Source: Paraburkholderia aromaticivorans (GTDB lineage Bacteria > Pseudomonadota > Gammaproteobacteria > Burkholderiales > Burkholderiaceae). Taken from it: 64,000 bases of DNA. This document shows, piece by piece, positions 55,131-63,121 of the stretch; position 1 is the first letter of the stretch; each line of letters begins with the position of its first letter. The position numbers were made by a program, and so were the translations under genes. The stretch is from the NCBI RefSeq assembly GCF_002278075.1, contig NZ_CP022989.1:248001-312000 (forward strand), read 5' to 3'. The notes under the pieces are model-generated. The model had not been told where the DNA came from. It saw nothing but the letters and a program-made list of their open reading frames with translations, and did no database searches.

Positions 55131-55970
55131 TCAGCCTGCTGGCATGTCATGATCGGCGCTCGATTCGTGACGCGCGCGCGGAGCCGGAATCAGCGCCTCG
55201 TGTTCGCCGTCGCGAATCAGAATCAACGGGTAGCCGAATGCGCGGCTCGCGAGCATGGGCGTCAACACGTCGTGGACCGGCCCGGCATACGCGCCGCCCG
55301 CGCCGTCGAGCAGCAGCGCATGCGTCGCGAAGCGGCGCGCGAGGTTCAGGTCGTGGCACGAAAACATCACGGTGCGCCGAGGCTCGCGGGTCCACGCGGC
55401 GAGCGCTTCGAGGCAGTCGATCTGATGATGCAGATCGAGATGCGATAAGGGTTCGTCGAGCAGCAGCAACGGCGCGTCCTGGCACAGCACCGCCGCCAGC
55501 GCCGCGCGCTGACGCTCGCCGCCCGAGAGCGAGAGCACATCGCGCGCGGCGAATGCGGCGAGGCCCAGCAGGTCCAAGGCCGCGTGCGCCGCCTCGCGAT
55601 CGGCCTCGCGCTCCCAGCCCCAGCCGCTGAGATGCGGAAAGCGGTTCAGCATCACGATGTCGAACACGCTCGCGCTGAATGCGTCGGGCGCGCTTTGCGG
55701 CATCAGCGCGCGCCGCTGCGCGAGCGCGAGCGGCGGCCAGTCCGTCACACGCACGCCATCTATTTCGACATGGCCCGCCGACGGGTGCAACAACCCCGCC
55801 AGCGTGGAGAGCAAGGTCGTCTTGCCCGCGCCGTTCGGGCCGGCCACGCACCAGATCTCGCCTTCGTAGAACGTATGCGTGAAGGCATCGAGCAAGGTGC
55901 GCGCGCCGGCGCGCAAGGTCAGACGTTGCGCACTGAGCACGGCTTGGGAAGCGTTGAACGTTGGCATCAT
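55131..55970 (-). CDS. btuD: Cobalamin ABC transporter ATPase (BtuD-like)
   Basis: About 279 residues. Walker A GPNGAGKTT at 44-52, signature LSGGERQRAALAAVL, Walker B LLLLDEPLSHLD and the switch His in MFSCHDLNLARRF. It powers BtuC. ATG 55970 overlaps the btuC stop; an ATG 24 bases earlier (55994) lies inside btuC. The position between btuB-btuC and cobT behind a cobalamin riboswitch makes cobalamin (or cobinamide) a safer guess than a siderophore. Confidence 0.9.
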   Translation of the reverse strand: MMPTFNASQAVLSAQRLTLRAGARTLLDAFTHTFYEGEIWCVAGPNGAGKTTLLSTLAGLLHPSAGHVEIDGVRVTDWPPLALAQRRALMPQSAPDAFSASVFDIVMLNRFPHLSGWGWEREADREAAHAALDLLGLAAFAARDVLSLSGGERQRAALAAVLCQDAPLLLLDEPLSHLDLHHQIDCLEALAAWTREPRRTVMFSCHDLNLARRFATHALLLDGAGGAYAGPVHDVLTPMLASRAFGYPLILIRDGEHEALIPAPRARHESSADHDMPAG

Positions 55971-57031
55971 CGGCGCCTGCGCAGCAGCATCCATAGAAAC
56001 ACCGGCACGCCGATGATCGACGTGATCACGCCGACCGGCAATTGCGCCGGCGCGATCACGGTGCGCGCGATCAGGTCCGCGCCCATCACCGCGACACCGC
56101 CGCCGAGCGCGGCGGCCGGCAGCAGCATGCGCTGATCGTTGCCGAACGCGAGCCGCAGCATATGCGGCACGACCAGCCCGACAAAGCCGATGGTGCCCGC
56201 CGTCGTCACCGCCGCGGCCGCCGCCAACGAGGCCACCAGATAGACCCGCAAGCGCAACGGCGTCACCGCGACACCCAACGCCTGCGCGGCGGCGTCACCC
56301 CGCAGCAGCACATTCAGACGCGGCGCGGCGGGTACGATCGCGACCAGCACGACGACGAGCGCGGCGAGCGCCGTCCATGGCATCGCGCCGCCATTGAGGT
56401 CGCCCGTCAGCCAGAACAGCATACCGCGCAAGCGGTTATCCGGCGCGAGGTTGAGCAGCAAGGTGATGAGTGCGCCCCAACCCGCGGCGATCACCGCGCC
56501 GGTCAGCAGCAAACGTGGCGACGTGTCCTGCGGCTCGCCGCGCCACAACTCGCGGCGCGCGAGGCCGAGCACCAGCAGGATCGACACGAAAGCGCCGGCG
56601 AAGGCGCTCGCGTCGACGATCCACCATGCGCAGCCGGCAATCATCGCAACGAGCGCGAAGCTCGCCGCGCCGCCCGATACACCCAACACGTAGGGCTCGG
56701 CCAGCGGATTGCGCAATAGCACCTGCAGCAACGCGCCGGCCAACGCGAGCAAGGCGCCGCACGCAAGACCGGCCAGCGCGCGCGGCAGACGCAGCGTGCG
56801 GACGATCTCCGCCGTCAGGTCACCGGAACCGCTAGCCGATGCGTGCGCGGGCATCAGCGCCGAGAGTACGCGCATCGGCGCGAGCGAGACGCTGCCCAGT
56901 GCGAGCGACGCCATCAGCACCGCCAGCGCGATCGCCGCCAGCGCGAGCCAGATCGCGGCCGCGCGCTTCGCGCTCATCACGCGCGGTGTCGCGGGCGTCG
57001 AACCCGGGTGGCGGTTCATGGCTCGGCTCAT
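55967..57031 (-). CDS. btuC: Cobalamin ABC transporter permease (FecCD family, BtuC-like)
   Basis: 354 residues with about ten helices. RLPRALAGLACGALLALAGA, LRNPLAEPYVLGVSGGAASF and VGLVVPHMLRLAFGNDQRML (coupling-helix region) are the FecCD signature segments. It forms the membrane channel with BtuD. AAGAG precedes ATG 57031; ATG 57019 is four codons later. Confidence 0.92.
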   Translation of the reverse strand: MSRAMNRHPGSTPATPRVMSAKRAAAIWLALAAIALAVLMASLALGSVSLAPMRVLSALMPAHASASGSGDLTAEIVRTLRLPRALAGLACGALLALAGALLQVLLRNPLAEPYVLGVSGGAASFALVAMIAGCAWWIVDASAFAGAFVSILLVLGLARRELWRGEPQDTSPRLLLTGAVIAAGWGALITLLLNLAPDNRLRGMLFWLTGDLNGGAMPWTALAALVVVLVAIVPAAPRLNVLLRGDAAAQALGVAVTPLRLRVYLVASLAAAAAVTTAGTIGFVGLVVPHMLRLAFGNDQRMLLPAAALGGGVAVMGADLIARTVIAPAQLPVGVITSIIGVPVFLWMLLRRRR

Positions 57032-57070
57032 GCAGCGGCTCTTGCGCGCGATCTCAACGAGGCGTGTCCA

Positions 57071-58942
57071 TCACTGCTGCTGCCAACCAACCGTGAGATA
57101 CGCACCGCGCCGTGGCGAGTTGTACGAGTAGGCCGTTTCATAGTCCTTGTTCAACAGATTCTGGATTTGCGCGGCCACGTACCATGCTTTCGTGATGTTA
57201 TAGCGCGCCGACAGATTCACCACGCCATAGCCGCCCAGCTTGCCGCTGCTGTCGTCGCGCGGGCCGCTCACGATCCACTCGCCGCCCACGCGCCAGCCGG
57301 CGATATTGCGGTTCACCGTCAGCGAGCCGAAGCGCCGCGCGCGCCGCACGAGGTCGACGTCGTTGTCGAGGTCGACGGGGTTTTGCAGCGTCACCGACGC
57401 GCGCACGTCCGTCTTGCCGACATGACCGCTCCACGACCCTTCGAGTCCCTGCACCTTCGCATGGCCGACGTTCTCGGCCAGATAGATGCCGGGCGTCACC
57501 TGCTCATAGTCGATCAGATTCGAATAGCGCGTCTGAAATGCGGTAAGACGCATCACGCCAAGCGCATTCGATGCGTACTGCAGCGCGGCTTCGATCGAAT
57601 GGCTGCGCTCCGGCTGGATAGACGGATTACCGCTGAGCGGATAGTACAGATCGTCGAAGCTCGGCGCGCGAAACGAATCCGAATAGCTTGCGCTTACCTT
57701 CCAATGGCCGGTGATATCGAAACCGTAGCCGAGATAGTAACTGTTCGCTCCGCCGAAATCGGAATACTGGTCGCGCCGCACGTTGGCCTGAATCTGGTTG
57801 CGCCCAAAGCGCCCGGTATAGCCGACGAAGCCCGAATCCACATGCCGGTCCGGCGCCGCGAACGTGTCGGACTCGAGGCTCTGATCGAGATGCTCGTAGC
57901 CGACCTGCAGCTTCTGCTGCGCGGCCAGCGCGAAATCGTTCTGCCATGTGTACTGGCGGTTGTCGGTATCGAAGCGGCCGTTATAAATGCCGTTGGTATT
58001 CGACACGCTGCGGTCGTCGCCTTCGGAGACGATCAGGTGCGTCGTCCACCAGTCGGTCAGCTTGCCGTTGGCGAACACCGAGACCTGGCGCACCTTGCTA
58101 TACAGGTTGTTCAGATCGGTCGGCAGGCCGTACGCGTTGTCGTAGCTGTTGTTGCCGTTCGACTGGAAGTAGCTCGCGCCGGCATTCCATTTGTCGTTGA
58201 ACTTGTGGCGCAACGAAGCCGAGATGCTCTCGTTCAGATAGCCGTTCGCATTCGGGTTGGCGTTCGGCGCCTCATGCGGATTGAGCGACGAGAAGCCGTC
58301 GTCCTTCGACCGCGCGAGCGAAATGCTGAAGGTCGTATTGCCGTCTTTATCCAATGCGCCGTTCACGCCCGCCTGCTGCGTTTGCGTGTGATAGCTGCCG
58401 TAGCCCAGCGAAAAATTGAAACGCGGCGGGTGGTCGCCACCTTCTTTCGTGAACACCTGGACCACGCCGCCGATCGCACCGGAGCCGTACAACGCCGACA
58501 CGTTGCCGTTCACCACCTCGACGTGATCGACCTGGTCGAGCGGAATCTGCGCGAGTTGCGCCGAACCCAGGCTCACGGAATCGACGCGCACGCCGTCGAT
58601 CAGCAGCAAAGATTGCGTCGACGACGCGCCGCGCAGGAACAGGCTCGTCGTCGAACCGGGGCCACCTGTGCGCGAGATTTGCGCGCCTGGTGCGAGTTGC
58701 AGGAGGCCGGGCAAATCGGTCGCGGTGGTGTCGGCGAGATCCTGCTGGTCGAACAGCGCGGTCTGCGGGATCGCGTCGGCGAGTGCTTGCGGGCCGCGCT
58801 CCGCGGTGACCACGATCGGCGACAACACAGCGGGCGACGCCTGCGCCGCCGACGGAGAAGATGAAGGTGCCGCTTGCGCGTGCGCGACGACCGGCAGGCC
58901 CGCGAAGGCGAGGAGCGCCGCACGAGCGATGGGGGACAGCAT
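57071..58942 (-). CDS. btuB: TonB-dependent cobalamin receptor (BtuB)
   Basis: About 623 residues. Signal peptide MLSPIARAALLAFAGLPVVA, then a TonB-box-like LSPIVVTAERGP. The plug domain has LPGLLQLAPGAQISRTGGPG and LYGSGAIGGVVQVFTKEGG; a 22-strand barrel ends near YLTVGWQQQ. Identity as BtuB rests on the plug, the cobalamin riboswitch directly upstream and the downstream btuCD. ATG 58942 is preceded by AGGAC. It is first in the unit btuB-btuC-btuD-cobT-cobS-phosphatase. Confidence 0.93.
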   Translation of the reverse strand: MLSPIARAALLAFAGLPVVAHAQAAPSSSPSAAQASPAVLSPIVVTAERGPQALADAIPQTALFDQQDLADTTATDLPGLLQLAPGAQISRTGGPGSTTSLFLRGASSTQSLLLIDGVRVDSVSLGSAQLAQIPLDQVDHVEVVNGNVSALYGSGAIGGVVQVFTKEGGDHPPRFNFSLGYGSYHTQTQQAGVNGALDKDGNTTFSISLARSKDDGFSSLNPHEAPNANPNANGYLNESISASLRHKFNDKWNAGASYFQSNGNNSYDNAYGLPTDLNNLYSKVRQVSVFANGKLTDWWTTHLIVSEGDDRSVSNTNGIYNGRFDTDNRQYTWQNDFALAAQQKLQVGYEHLDQSLESDTFAAPDRHVDSGFVGYTGRFGRNQIQANVRRDQYSDFGGANSYYLGYGFDITGHWKVSASYSDSFRAPSFDDLYYPLSGNPSIQPERSHSIEAALQYASNALGVMRLTAFQTRYSNLIDYEQVTPGIYLAENVGHAKVQGLEGSWSGHVGKTDVRASVTLQNPVDLDNDVDLVRRARRFGSLTVNRNIAGWRVGGEWIVSGPRDDSSGKLGGYGVVNLSARYNITKAWYVAAQIQNLLNKDYETAYSYNSPRRGAYLTVGWQQQ

Positions 58943-59049
58943 GGGGTGAAAGTCCTGTGGGTAGCGTGCGCGGCCCGCTTCCCCGCAGGCCGATGCGTAA
59001 CGAGGCGCCCGCGTATTTAACATTGTCGCGCGTGACGTGCCTCTCCCCC

Positions 59050-59252
59050 TGGCCGGTATCCGGGCTGGCGACTTCTCGATCCCGCCTTCCCACGCGTGAC
59101 GCGCAGTGGCACACTCGCGAGTTGAACTTCCAACACGCGACCAGGATCGACTTGCATGACGAATGCGGTCGCTTACCGTTGCGGGGGCAGCGCAGGTTGG
59201 CGCGTTCTGGCGAACAGCGCCCCCTGCTTCCCGTTTAACTGCGCGCGCCGTT
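59050..59252 (-). promoter_or_regulatory. Cobalamin (B12) riboswitch in the btuB leader
   Basis: Read on the minus strand from about 59250, the leader contains GTTAAACGGGAAGCAGGGGG, then GCTGCCCCCGCAACGGTAAG (the conserved core of the aptamer). The B12 box region follows with GTGCCACTGCG near 59105, TGGGAAGGCGGGA, and AGTCGCCAGCCCGGATACC near 59055. These match the cobalamin riboswitch in order and spacing. Binding of adenosylcobalamin would lower expression of the btuB-led unit. About 110 bases separate it from the btuB start, room for an expression platform. Confidence 0.96.
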
Positions 59253-59283
59253 GAAAAGCGCACGCGGGCACCAGAGTGCGGCC

Positions 59284-59312
59284 AGTTTAGGAGCGGCCTC
59301 GGGGTCCGTCAA
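59284..59312 (-). promoter_or_regulatory. Promoter of the btuB unit
   Basis: On the minus strand, TTGACG (59312-59307) and TAAACT (59289-59284) are separated by exactly 17 bases. Transcription would begin near 59277, just ahead of the riboswitch. Confidence 0.65.
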
Positions 59313-59423
59313 GAATGAGTGGGACCGCAGACTAGCGTTCTGTTAAGTGCAGGCTATTGTCCGACGCACGAGTACTTTTTCATCATATGGTCGATAAAAG
59401 CCTGCACAAAGCAATGTTGTTAC

Positions 59424-59471
59424 GTCTCGAAACGAGACAATTGTCGGAACCTGCGACATTCCGCGCTAAAA
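59424..59471 (+). promoter_or_regulatory. zapB-zapA promoter region with palindrome
   Basis: TAAAAT at 59466-59471 is a good -10. TTGTCG at 59441-59446 is a possible -35, but the 19-base spacing is long. Just upstream is a perfect inverted repeat, GTCTCG-AAA-CGAGAC, at 59424-59438, a possible operator. The zapB ATG follows 26 bases after the -10, behind AGAGGA. Confidence 0.5.
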
Positions 59472-59497
59472 TGCGATGTCTTTAGAGGACGCAGCAC

Positions 59498-59854
59498 ATG
59501 CTCACCGAACTCGAAACACTTTCACAGAATATCGGCAAGCTGATCGCGATCAGCCAACGCCACAATGAAGCGCGACTCGCGCTCGAAGAGCAGCTCGCCC
59601 AATCGCGCGCGGACGTCGAAGCCACGCGCACGGAACTTGCAATGCTGCGCGAGGAACGTAATGCACTGCAGGCGGAGCGCGACGCGCTGTCGGCGAAGAT
59701 CGACGACGCACAGGTGCGCCTGAATGCGATCCTCGAAAAGCTGCCGCGTGCCCGCGCGAACAGCGAGCCCGATAGCCAGCTCGATCTGCTCGAACCGGCT
59801 CAGCACGAAAGCGAAGCCGAGAGCGACGTGACCCGCCACGGAGAAAATGCATGA
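59498..59854 (+). CDS. ZapB-like coiled-coil cell-division protein
   Basis: 118 residues. Residues 1-85 form an almost unbroken coiled coil (LTELETLSQNIGKLIAISQR through RNALQAERDALSAKIDDAQV); the last 30 are acidic and probably disordered. Small coiled-coil proteins of this kind lie directly upstream of zapA in many proteobacteria and resemble ZapB. The stop overlaps the zapA start (ATGA), so the two are made together. A division role is inferred from this pairing. Confidence 0.8.
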   Translation: MLTELETLSQNIGKLIAISQRHNEARLALEEQLAQSRADVEATRTELAMLREERNALQAERDALSAKIDDAQVRLNAILEKLPRARANSEPDSQLDLLEPAQHESEAESDVTRHGENA

Positions 59855-60165
59855 CCACCAAGCAGATCGAAGTATCGATTCTCGGCGTGCCCTATCGGCT
59901 CGCCTGCTCGCCGGAAACGGAAGGCGCGCTGCTTGAAGCGGTCGCACGCGTCGACGCCGAAATGTCGAAGATCCGCAATAACAGCAACGTGCGCGGCACG
60001 GATCGCATTGCTGTCATGGCCGCACTGTCGCTGGCATCGGAACTGCTTAGGCTGCAATCGAGCGTGAGACACGGAGAAGCATTTCCCGCTGAAGAAATCC
60101 GGCGTACAATGCATCAAATGAACGAACAACTGGGTACTGTGATTCAGCAGTACAGCATGCAGTAA
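59851..60165 (+). CDS. zapA: Cell division protein ZapA
   Basis: 104 residues. QIEVSILGVPYRLACSPETE, LLEAVARVDAEMSKIRNNSN and GTDRIAVMAALSLASELLRL are diagnostic of ZapA; the C-terminal half is the coiled coil used for dimerisation. It bundles FtsZ filaments at mid-cell. 6S RNA follows downstream, as in many beta- and gamma-proteobacteria. Confidence 0.95.
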   Translation: MTTKQIEVSILGVPYRLACSPETEGALLEAVARVDAEMSKIRNNSNVRGTDRIAVMAALSLASELLRLQSSVRHGEAFPAEEIRRTMHQMNEQLGTVIQQYSMQ

Positions 60166-60299
60166 GTAGTGTGTGTTATCGTGCGGCCGGTCCTGAGATC
60201 GGCGGCGGATTCAAACGGAGTGCGTGAGCACAAGGCGTGCAAGATTCTGCAAACGTTTGAGTTCAATCGGTCGTTTTGTGTTTTAGCTTCATCGGTTTA

Positions 60300-60485
60300 G
60301 CTTCCCTGCCTGGTTCGCCAAGGTCATATATTCCTTGAACCAATGCCATGTGCACGGTTGCGGAAATTTGTAGCACGGGTGTGCGCGTCACTCTGTCTGA
60401 TGTACCCGAAGTGTTGCTAACTGCGACCAATTCTGAACCCCCGGTTCAGGATGCCGGCCTAGCGGCTAAGGCGGGGACCTTTTTT
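60300..60485 (+). ncRNA. ssrS: 6S RNA
   Basis: The position directly after zapA is the classical place for ssrS. The first bases (CCCTGCCTGGTTCGC from 60305) pair with the last ones (GCGGCTAAGGCGGGG, ending near 60475) at 13 of 15 positions, giving the closing stem of 6S RNA. The inner part has CCTTGAACC, a 6S-typical segment, and a large central region before TGAACCCCCGGTTCAGG. A T6 run follows at 60480-60485. 6S RNA binds the sigma-70 RNA polymerase in stationary phase. Exact ends are estimates. Confidence 0.78.
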
Positions 60486-60487
60486 AG

Positions 60488-60520
60488 AACGGCATCGGAC
60501 TTCGGTTCGGTGCCGTTTTT
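60488..60520 (+). terminator. Terminator downstream of 6S RNA
   Basis: AACGGCATCGGAC and GTTCGGTGCCGTT form a 13-bp stem (two G-T/A-G type exceptions) around a TTCG tetraloop, followed by five T. It separates ssrS from the EVE-domain gene. Confidence 0.85.
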
Positions 60521-60601
60521 CTTTGTGCGCTGTTTTTGCGCGCTGTTTGCTGTACGCCGATTTCTTCCGCATCTTCAAACCCTTAACGTTCAATTCGATT
60601 C

Positions 60602-61060
60602 ATGCGCTACTGGCTAATGAAGTCCGAACCGGACGAAGCAAGCATCGACCATCTCGCCAACGCACCGCATCGCACGTTGCCTTGGACCGGCGTGCGCAAC
60701 TATCAGGCGCGCAATTTCATGCGTGACCTGATGCAGGTCGGCGACGGTGTGCTGTTCTATCACTCGAGCTGTCCCGAGCCCGGCATCGCGGGCATTGCGG
60801 CGGTATCGTCCACCGCGTACCCGGACCCCACGCAGTTCGACAGGAAGAGTCCCTACTTCGACGCGAAGTCGTCGCAGGAAACGCCACGCTGGGTGCTCGT
60901 CGATGTGGTGTTCAAGAAGAAGATCCCGCTGATTCCGCTCGCCGCGCTGCGCGAGCATGACGAACTCAAGGACATGCGCGTGCTCGCCAAGGGCAACCGC
61001 CTGTCGATCACACCGGTGACCGAAGCCGAATGGCGCTTCATCACCAAGCGGCTCGCTTGA
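60602..61060 (+). CDS. EVE domain-containing protein
   Basis: 152 residues, the single-domain EVE type. MRYWLMKSEPDEASIDHLA at the start, WTGVRNYQARNFMRDLMQVG and VLFYHSSCPEPGIAGIAAVS are the family core; PTQFDRKSPYFDAKS follows. EVE is a PUA-like fold that binds modified bases in DNA or RNA. The location after 6S RNA is conserved in beta-proteobacteria. The cognate modification here is unknown. Confidence 0.93.
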   Translation: MRYWLMKSEPDEASIDHLANAPHRTLPWTGVRNYQARNFMRDLMQVGDGVLFYHSSCPEPGIAGIAAVSSTAYPDPTQFDRKSPYFDAKSSQETPRWVLVDVVFKKKIPLIPLAALREHDELKDMRVLAKGNRLSITPVTEAEWRFITKRLA

Positions 61061-61244
61061 CGTCGCTTGATGTTGACTGATCGTTGATGCAAGACGCGTA
61101 TTCACGCGGACGCAAACGTTAAAGCAACGTCAAATCAGGGAACCAAGCTCAGGTTACAACCGCCTAACGGACTCGCAAACGCCGTGCCATTGCGCGGCGT
61201 TTGCTCCGATCGTGCACAACCCTGTTCAAGCAAGGAGTCCAACA

Positions 61245-61976
61245 ATGACGAAAAACACTGCACGTGCACTCGCTCTCGCGCTCGTATGCGCCGCGCCCGC
61301 AGCGCTAGCCTTGACGCCGGCCGTGGCACGCGCGCAAAACGCCATGCAGTATCAGCCGGCCGGCGTGCTGTCGCTGAATGCGCAGGCCAGCGCGGAAGTA
61401 CCGCAAGACGTCGTCGATATCACGCTGTTCTACGAGCAGGAAGCGAGCGATCCGTCGGCGCTCACGTCAACGCTGAATCAGCGCGCCGATTCGGCGCTGC
61501 AAAAGGCCAAGGGTGTGAGCGGTGTAACGGCCCGCACGGGCTCGTTCTCGATCTATCCGTCAACAGACCGTGACGGGCGCATTTCCGCATGGCGCGGCCG
61601 CACGGAGATCGTGCTCGAATCGCACGACTTCGCCGCGGCGTCGAAGCTCGCGGGTCAAATGGCATCGATCATGCAGGTCGGCAACGTGCAATTCTCGCTC
61701 TCGCCCGAAGCACAACGCGCGGCCGAGCAGAAGCTCACCGGCGAAGCGATCAAGTCGTTTCGCGAGCAGGCCGCATCGTCCGCGCAGGCGTTCGGCTATA
61801 GCGGCTATTCGATTCGCGAGGTCAACGTCGGCCACAACGGCGTGATGCCGCGTCCGGTGATGATGATGAGCGCGCGCGCCATGGGCGCCGACGCGAAGGC
61901 CTCGGCGCCGGTGCCGATCGAAGGCGGCACGTCCACCGTGACCGTGAATGTGTCGGGTTCGGTGCAGATGAAATAA
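61245..61976 (+). CDS. SIMPL domain (DUF541) periplasmic protein
   Basis: 243 residues. A signal peptide (ALALALVCAAPAALALTPAV) and cleavage after ARA precede the SIMPL domain: VLSLNAQASAEVPQDVVDIT, then VSGVTARTGSFSIYP and the C-terminal STVTVNVSGSVQMK. Members of this family are linked to oxidative stress or to porin-like oligomers in the periplasm; function unsettled. An AAGGAG site precedes ATG 61245. A bidirectional terminator separates it from lgt. Confidence 0.9.
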   Translation: MTKNTARALALALVCAAPAALALTPAVARAQNAMQYQPAGVLSLNAQASAEVPQDVVDITLFYEQEASDPSALTSTLNQRADSALQKAKGVSGVTARTGSFSIYPSTDRDGRISAWRGRTEIVLESHDFAAASKLAGQMASIMQVGNVQFSLSPEAQRAAEQKLTGEAIKSFREQAASSAQAFGYSGYSIREVNVGHNGVMPRPVMMMSARAMGADAKASAPVPIEGGTSTVTVNVSGSVQMK

Positions 61977-62020
61977 CGCCATTCCCTCACGCAGGAAGCG
62001 CAGCTTCGCGACAGCCAAAG

Positions 62021-62049
62021 AAAAAGCCACGGCACGCCGTGGCTTTTTT
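62021..62049. terminator. Bidirectional terminator between SIMPL gene and lgt
   Basis: AAAAAGCCACGG and CCGTGGCTTTTT form a 12-bp stem with a four-base loop (CACG). A-run on one side and T-run on the other make it work for both convergent genes. Confidence 0.88.
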
Positions 62050-62088
62050 CATTTGACCGTTCGCTACGATAAACCGTAGCTGAACAGA

Positions 62089-62994
62089 TCAGCTCGCGCT
62101 CACCGCCTGCGCCGGCTGACGGCCTGCGCGACGATAAGACCAGACGAGCAGGCCGATACCGACGAGGATCATCGGCAGCGACAACCATTGGCCCATGGAA
62201 AGACCCATGGCCAGCAGGCCGAGGAAATCGTCCGGTTCCCGCGCGAATTCGACCGTGAAGCGCGCAAGGCCATAGCCGATCAGAAACACGGCGGAAATCG
62301 CGCCCATCGGCTTCGGTTTACGGGAGAAGAAGAACAGCACGAAGAACAGCGCGACGCCTTCCAGCGCGATCTCATACAGCTCCGACGGATGACGCGGCAG
62401 CATGTGATATTGCGCGAACACTTCGTTCAAATGCCATTGCGCGGCTAGTTGCGGATGCGCGGTGAGCCACGCGGCGTCGTCGGGCGCGGCGCCCGGAAAC
62501 AGCATCGCCCACGGCGCGCTCGGATCGGTTACGCGTCCCCACAACTCGCCGTTGATGAAGTTGCCGAGACGCCCCGCGGCGAGGCCGGTGGGCACCATCG
62601 GCGCGACGAAGTCGGTGACCTGCAGCCACGAGCGTTTGCGCTGATACGCGAACAGCACCATGGCGAGCGTCACGCCGAGAAAGCCGCCGTGAAACGACAT
62701 GCCTCCTTCCCACACCTTGAAGATGTCGAGCGGATGCGCGAAATAAAAGCTCGCCTTGTAGAACAGCACGTAGCCGAGCCGGCCGCCGAGGATCGTGCCG
62801 AGCACGCCGTAAAACAGCATGTCGTCGATATCTTTGGCGGTCCAGCCTTGCGCGGCGACATACGGCAAACGCAGCCGCAGCCGGCCGACGACGATCGCCG
62901 CGATAAACGCGACGAGGTACATCAGTCCATACCAGCGCACGGCGAGCGGCCCCAGATGAATGGCAATGGGGTCGAAATTCGGGTGAATGAGCAT
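62089..62994 (-). CDS. lgt: Prolipoprotein diacylglyceryl transferase
   Basis: 301 residues with seven predicted helices. The Lgt signature [13 protein letters not shown] is at 141-153, His102 lies in MSFHGGFLG, and [13 protein letters not shown] is near 210. It moves diacylglycerol from phosphatidylglycerol to the lipobox Cys of prolipoproteins, such as the NodT channels and OmpA lipoprotein in this window. Start ATG 62994. Confidence 0.97.
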   Translation of the reverse strand: MLIHPNFDPIAIHLGPLAVRWYGLMYLVAFIAAIVVGRLRLRLPYVAAQGWTAKDIDDMLFYGVLGTILGGRLGYVLFYKASFYFAHPLDIFKVWEGGMSFHGGFLGVTLAMVLFAYQRKRSWLQVTDFVAPMVPTGLAAGRLGNFINGELWGRVTDPSAPWAMLFPGAAPDDAAWLTAHPQLAAQWHLNEVFAQYHMLPRHPSELYEIALEGVALFFVLFFFSRKPKPMGAISAVFLIGYGLARFTVEFAREPDDFLGLLAMGLSMGQWLSLPMILVGIGLLVWSYRRAGRQPAQAVSAS

Positions 62995-63121
62995 CGTGTT
63001 GTTATGGGCAGTTCAGGTTCAGAAGCGGGTTTTCTGGGTTTGTAATAGTGGGCGGCGCTGCCCGCACCTTGCGGTGCATGCGTTGGACGGTCCAGGCGCC
63101 GATGCGTTCGCGAAAACGCGT

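Noticed and set aside
55131..57031. btuC/btuD considered as siderophore (FecCD/FepC) transporter
   Set aside because: The cobalamin riboswitch and adjacent cob genes make cobalamin the better assignment, though sequence alone would allow either.
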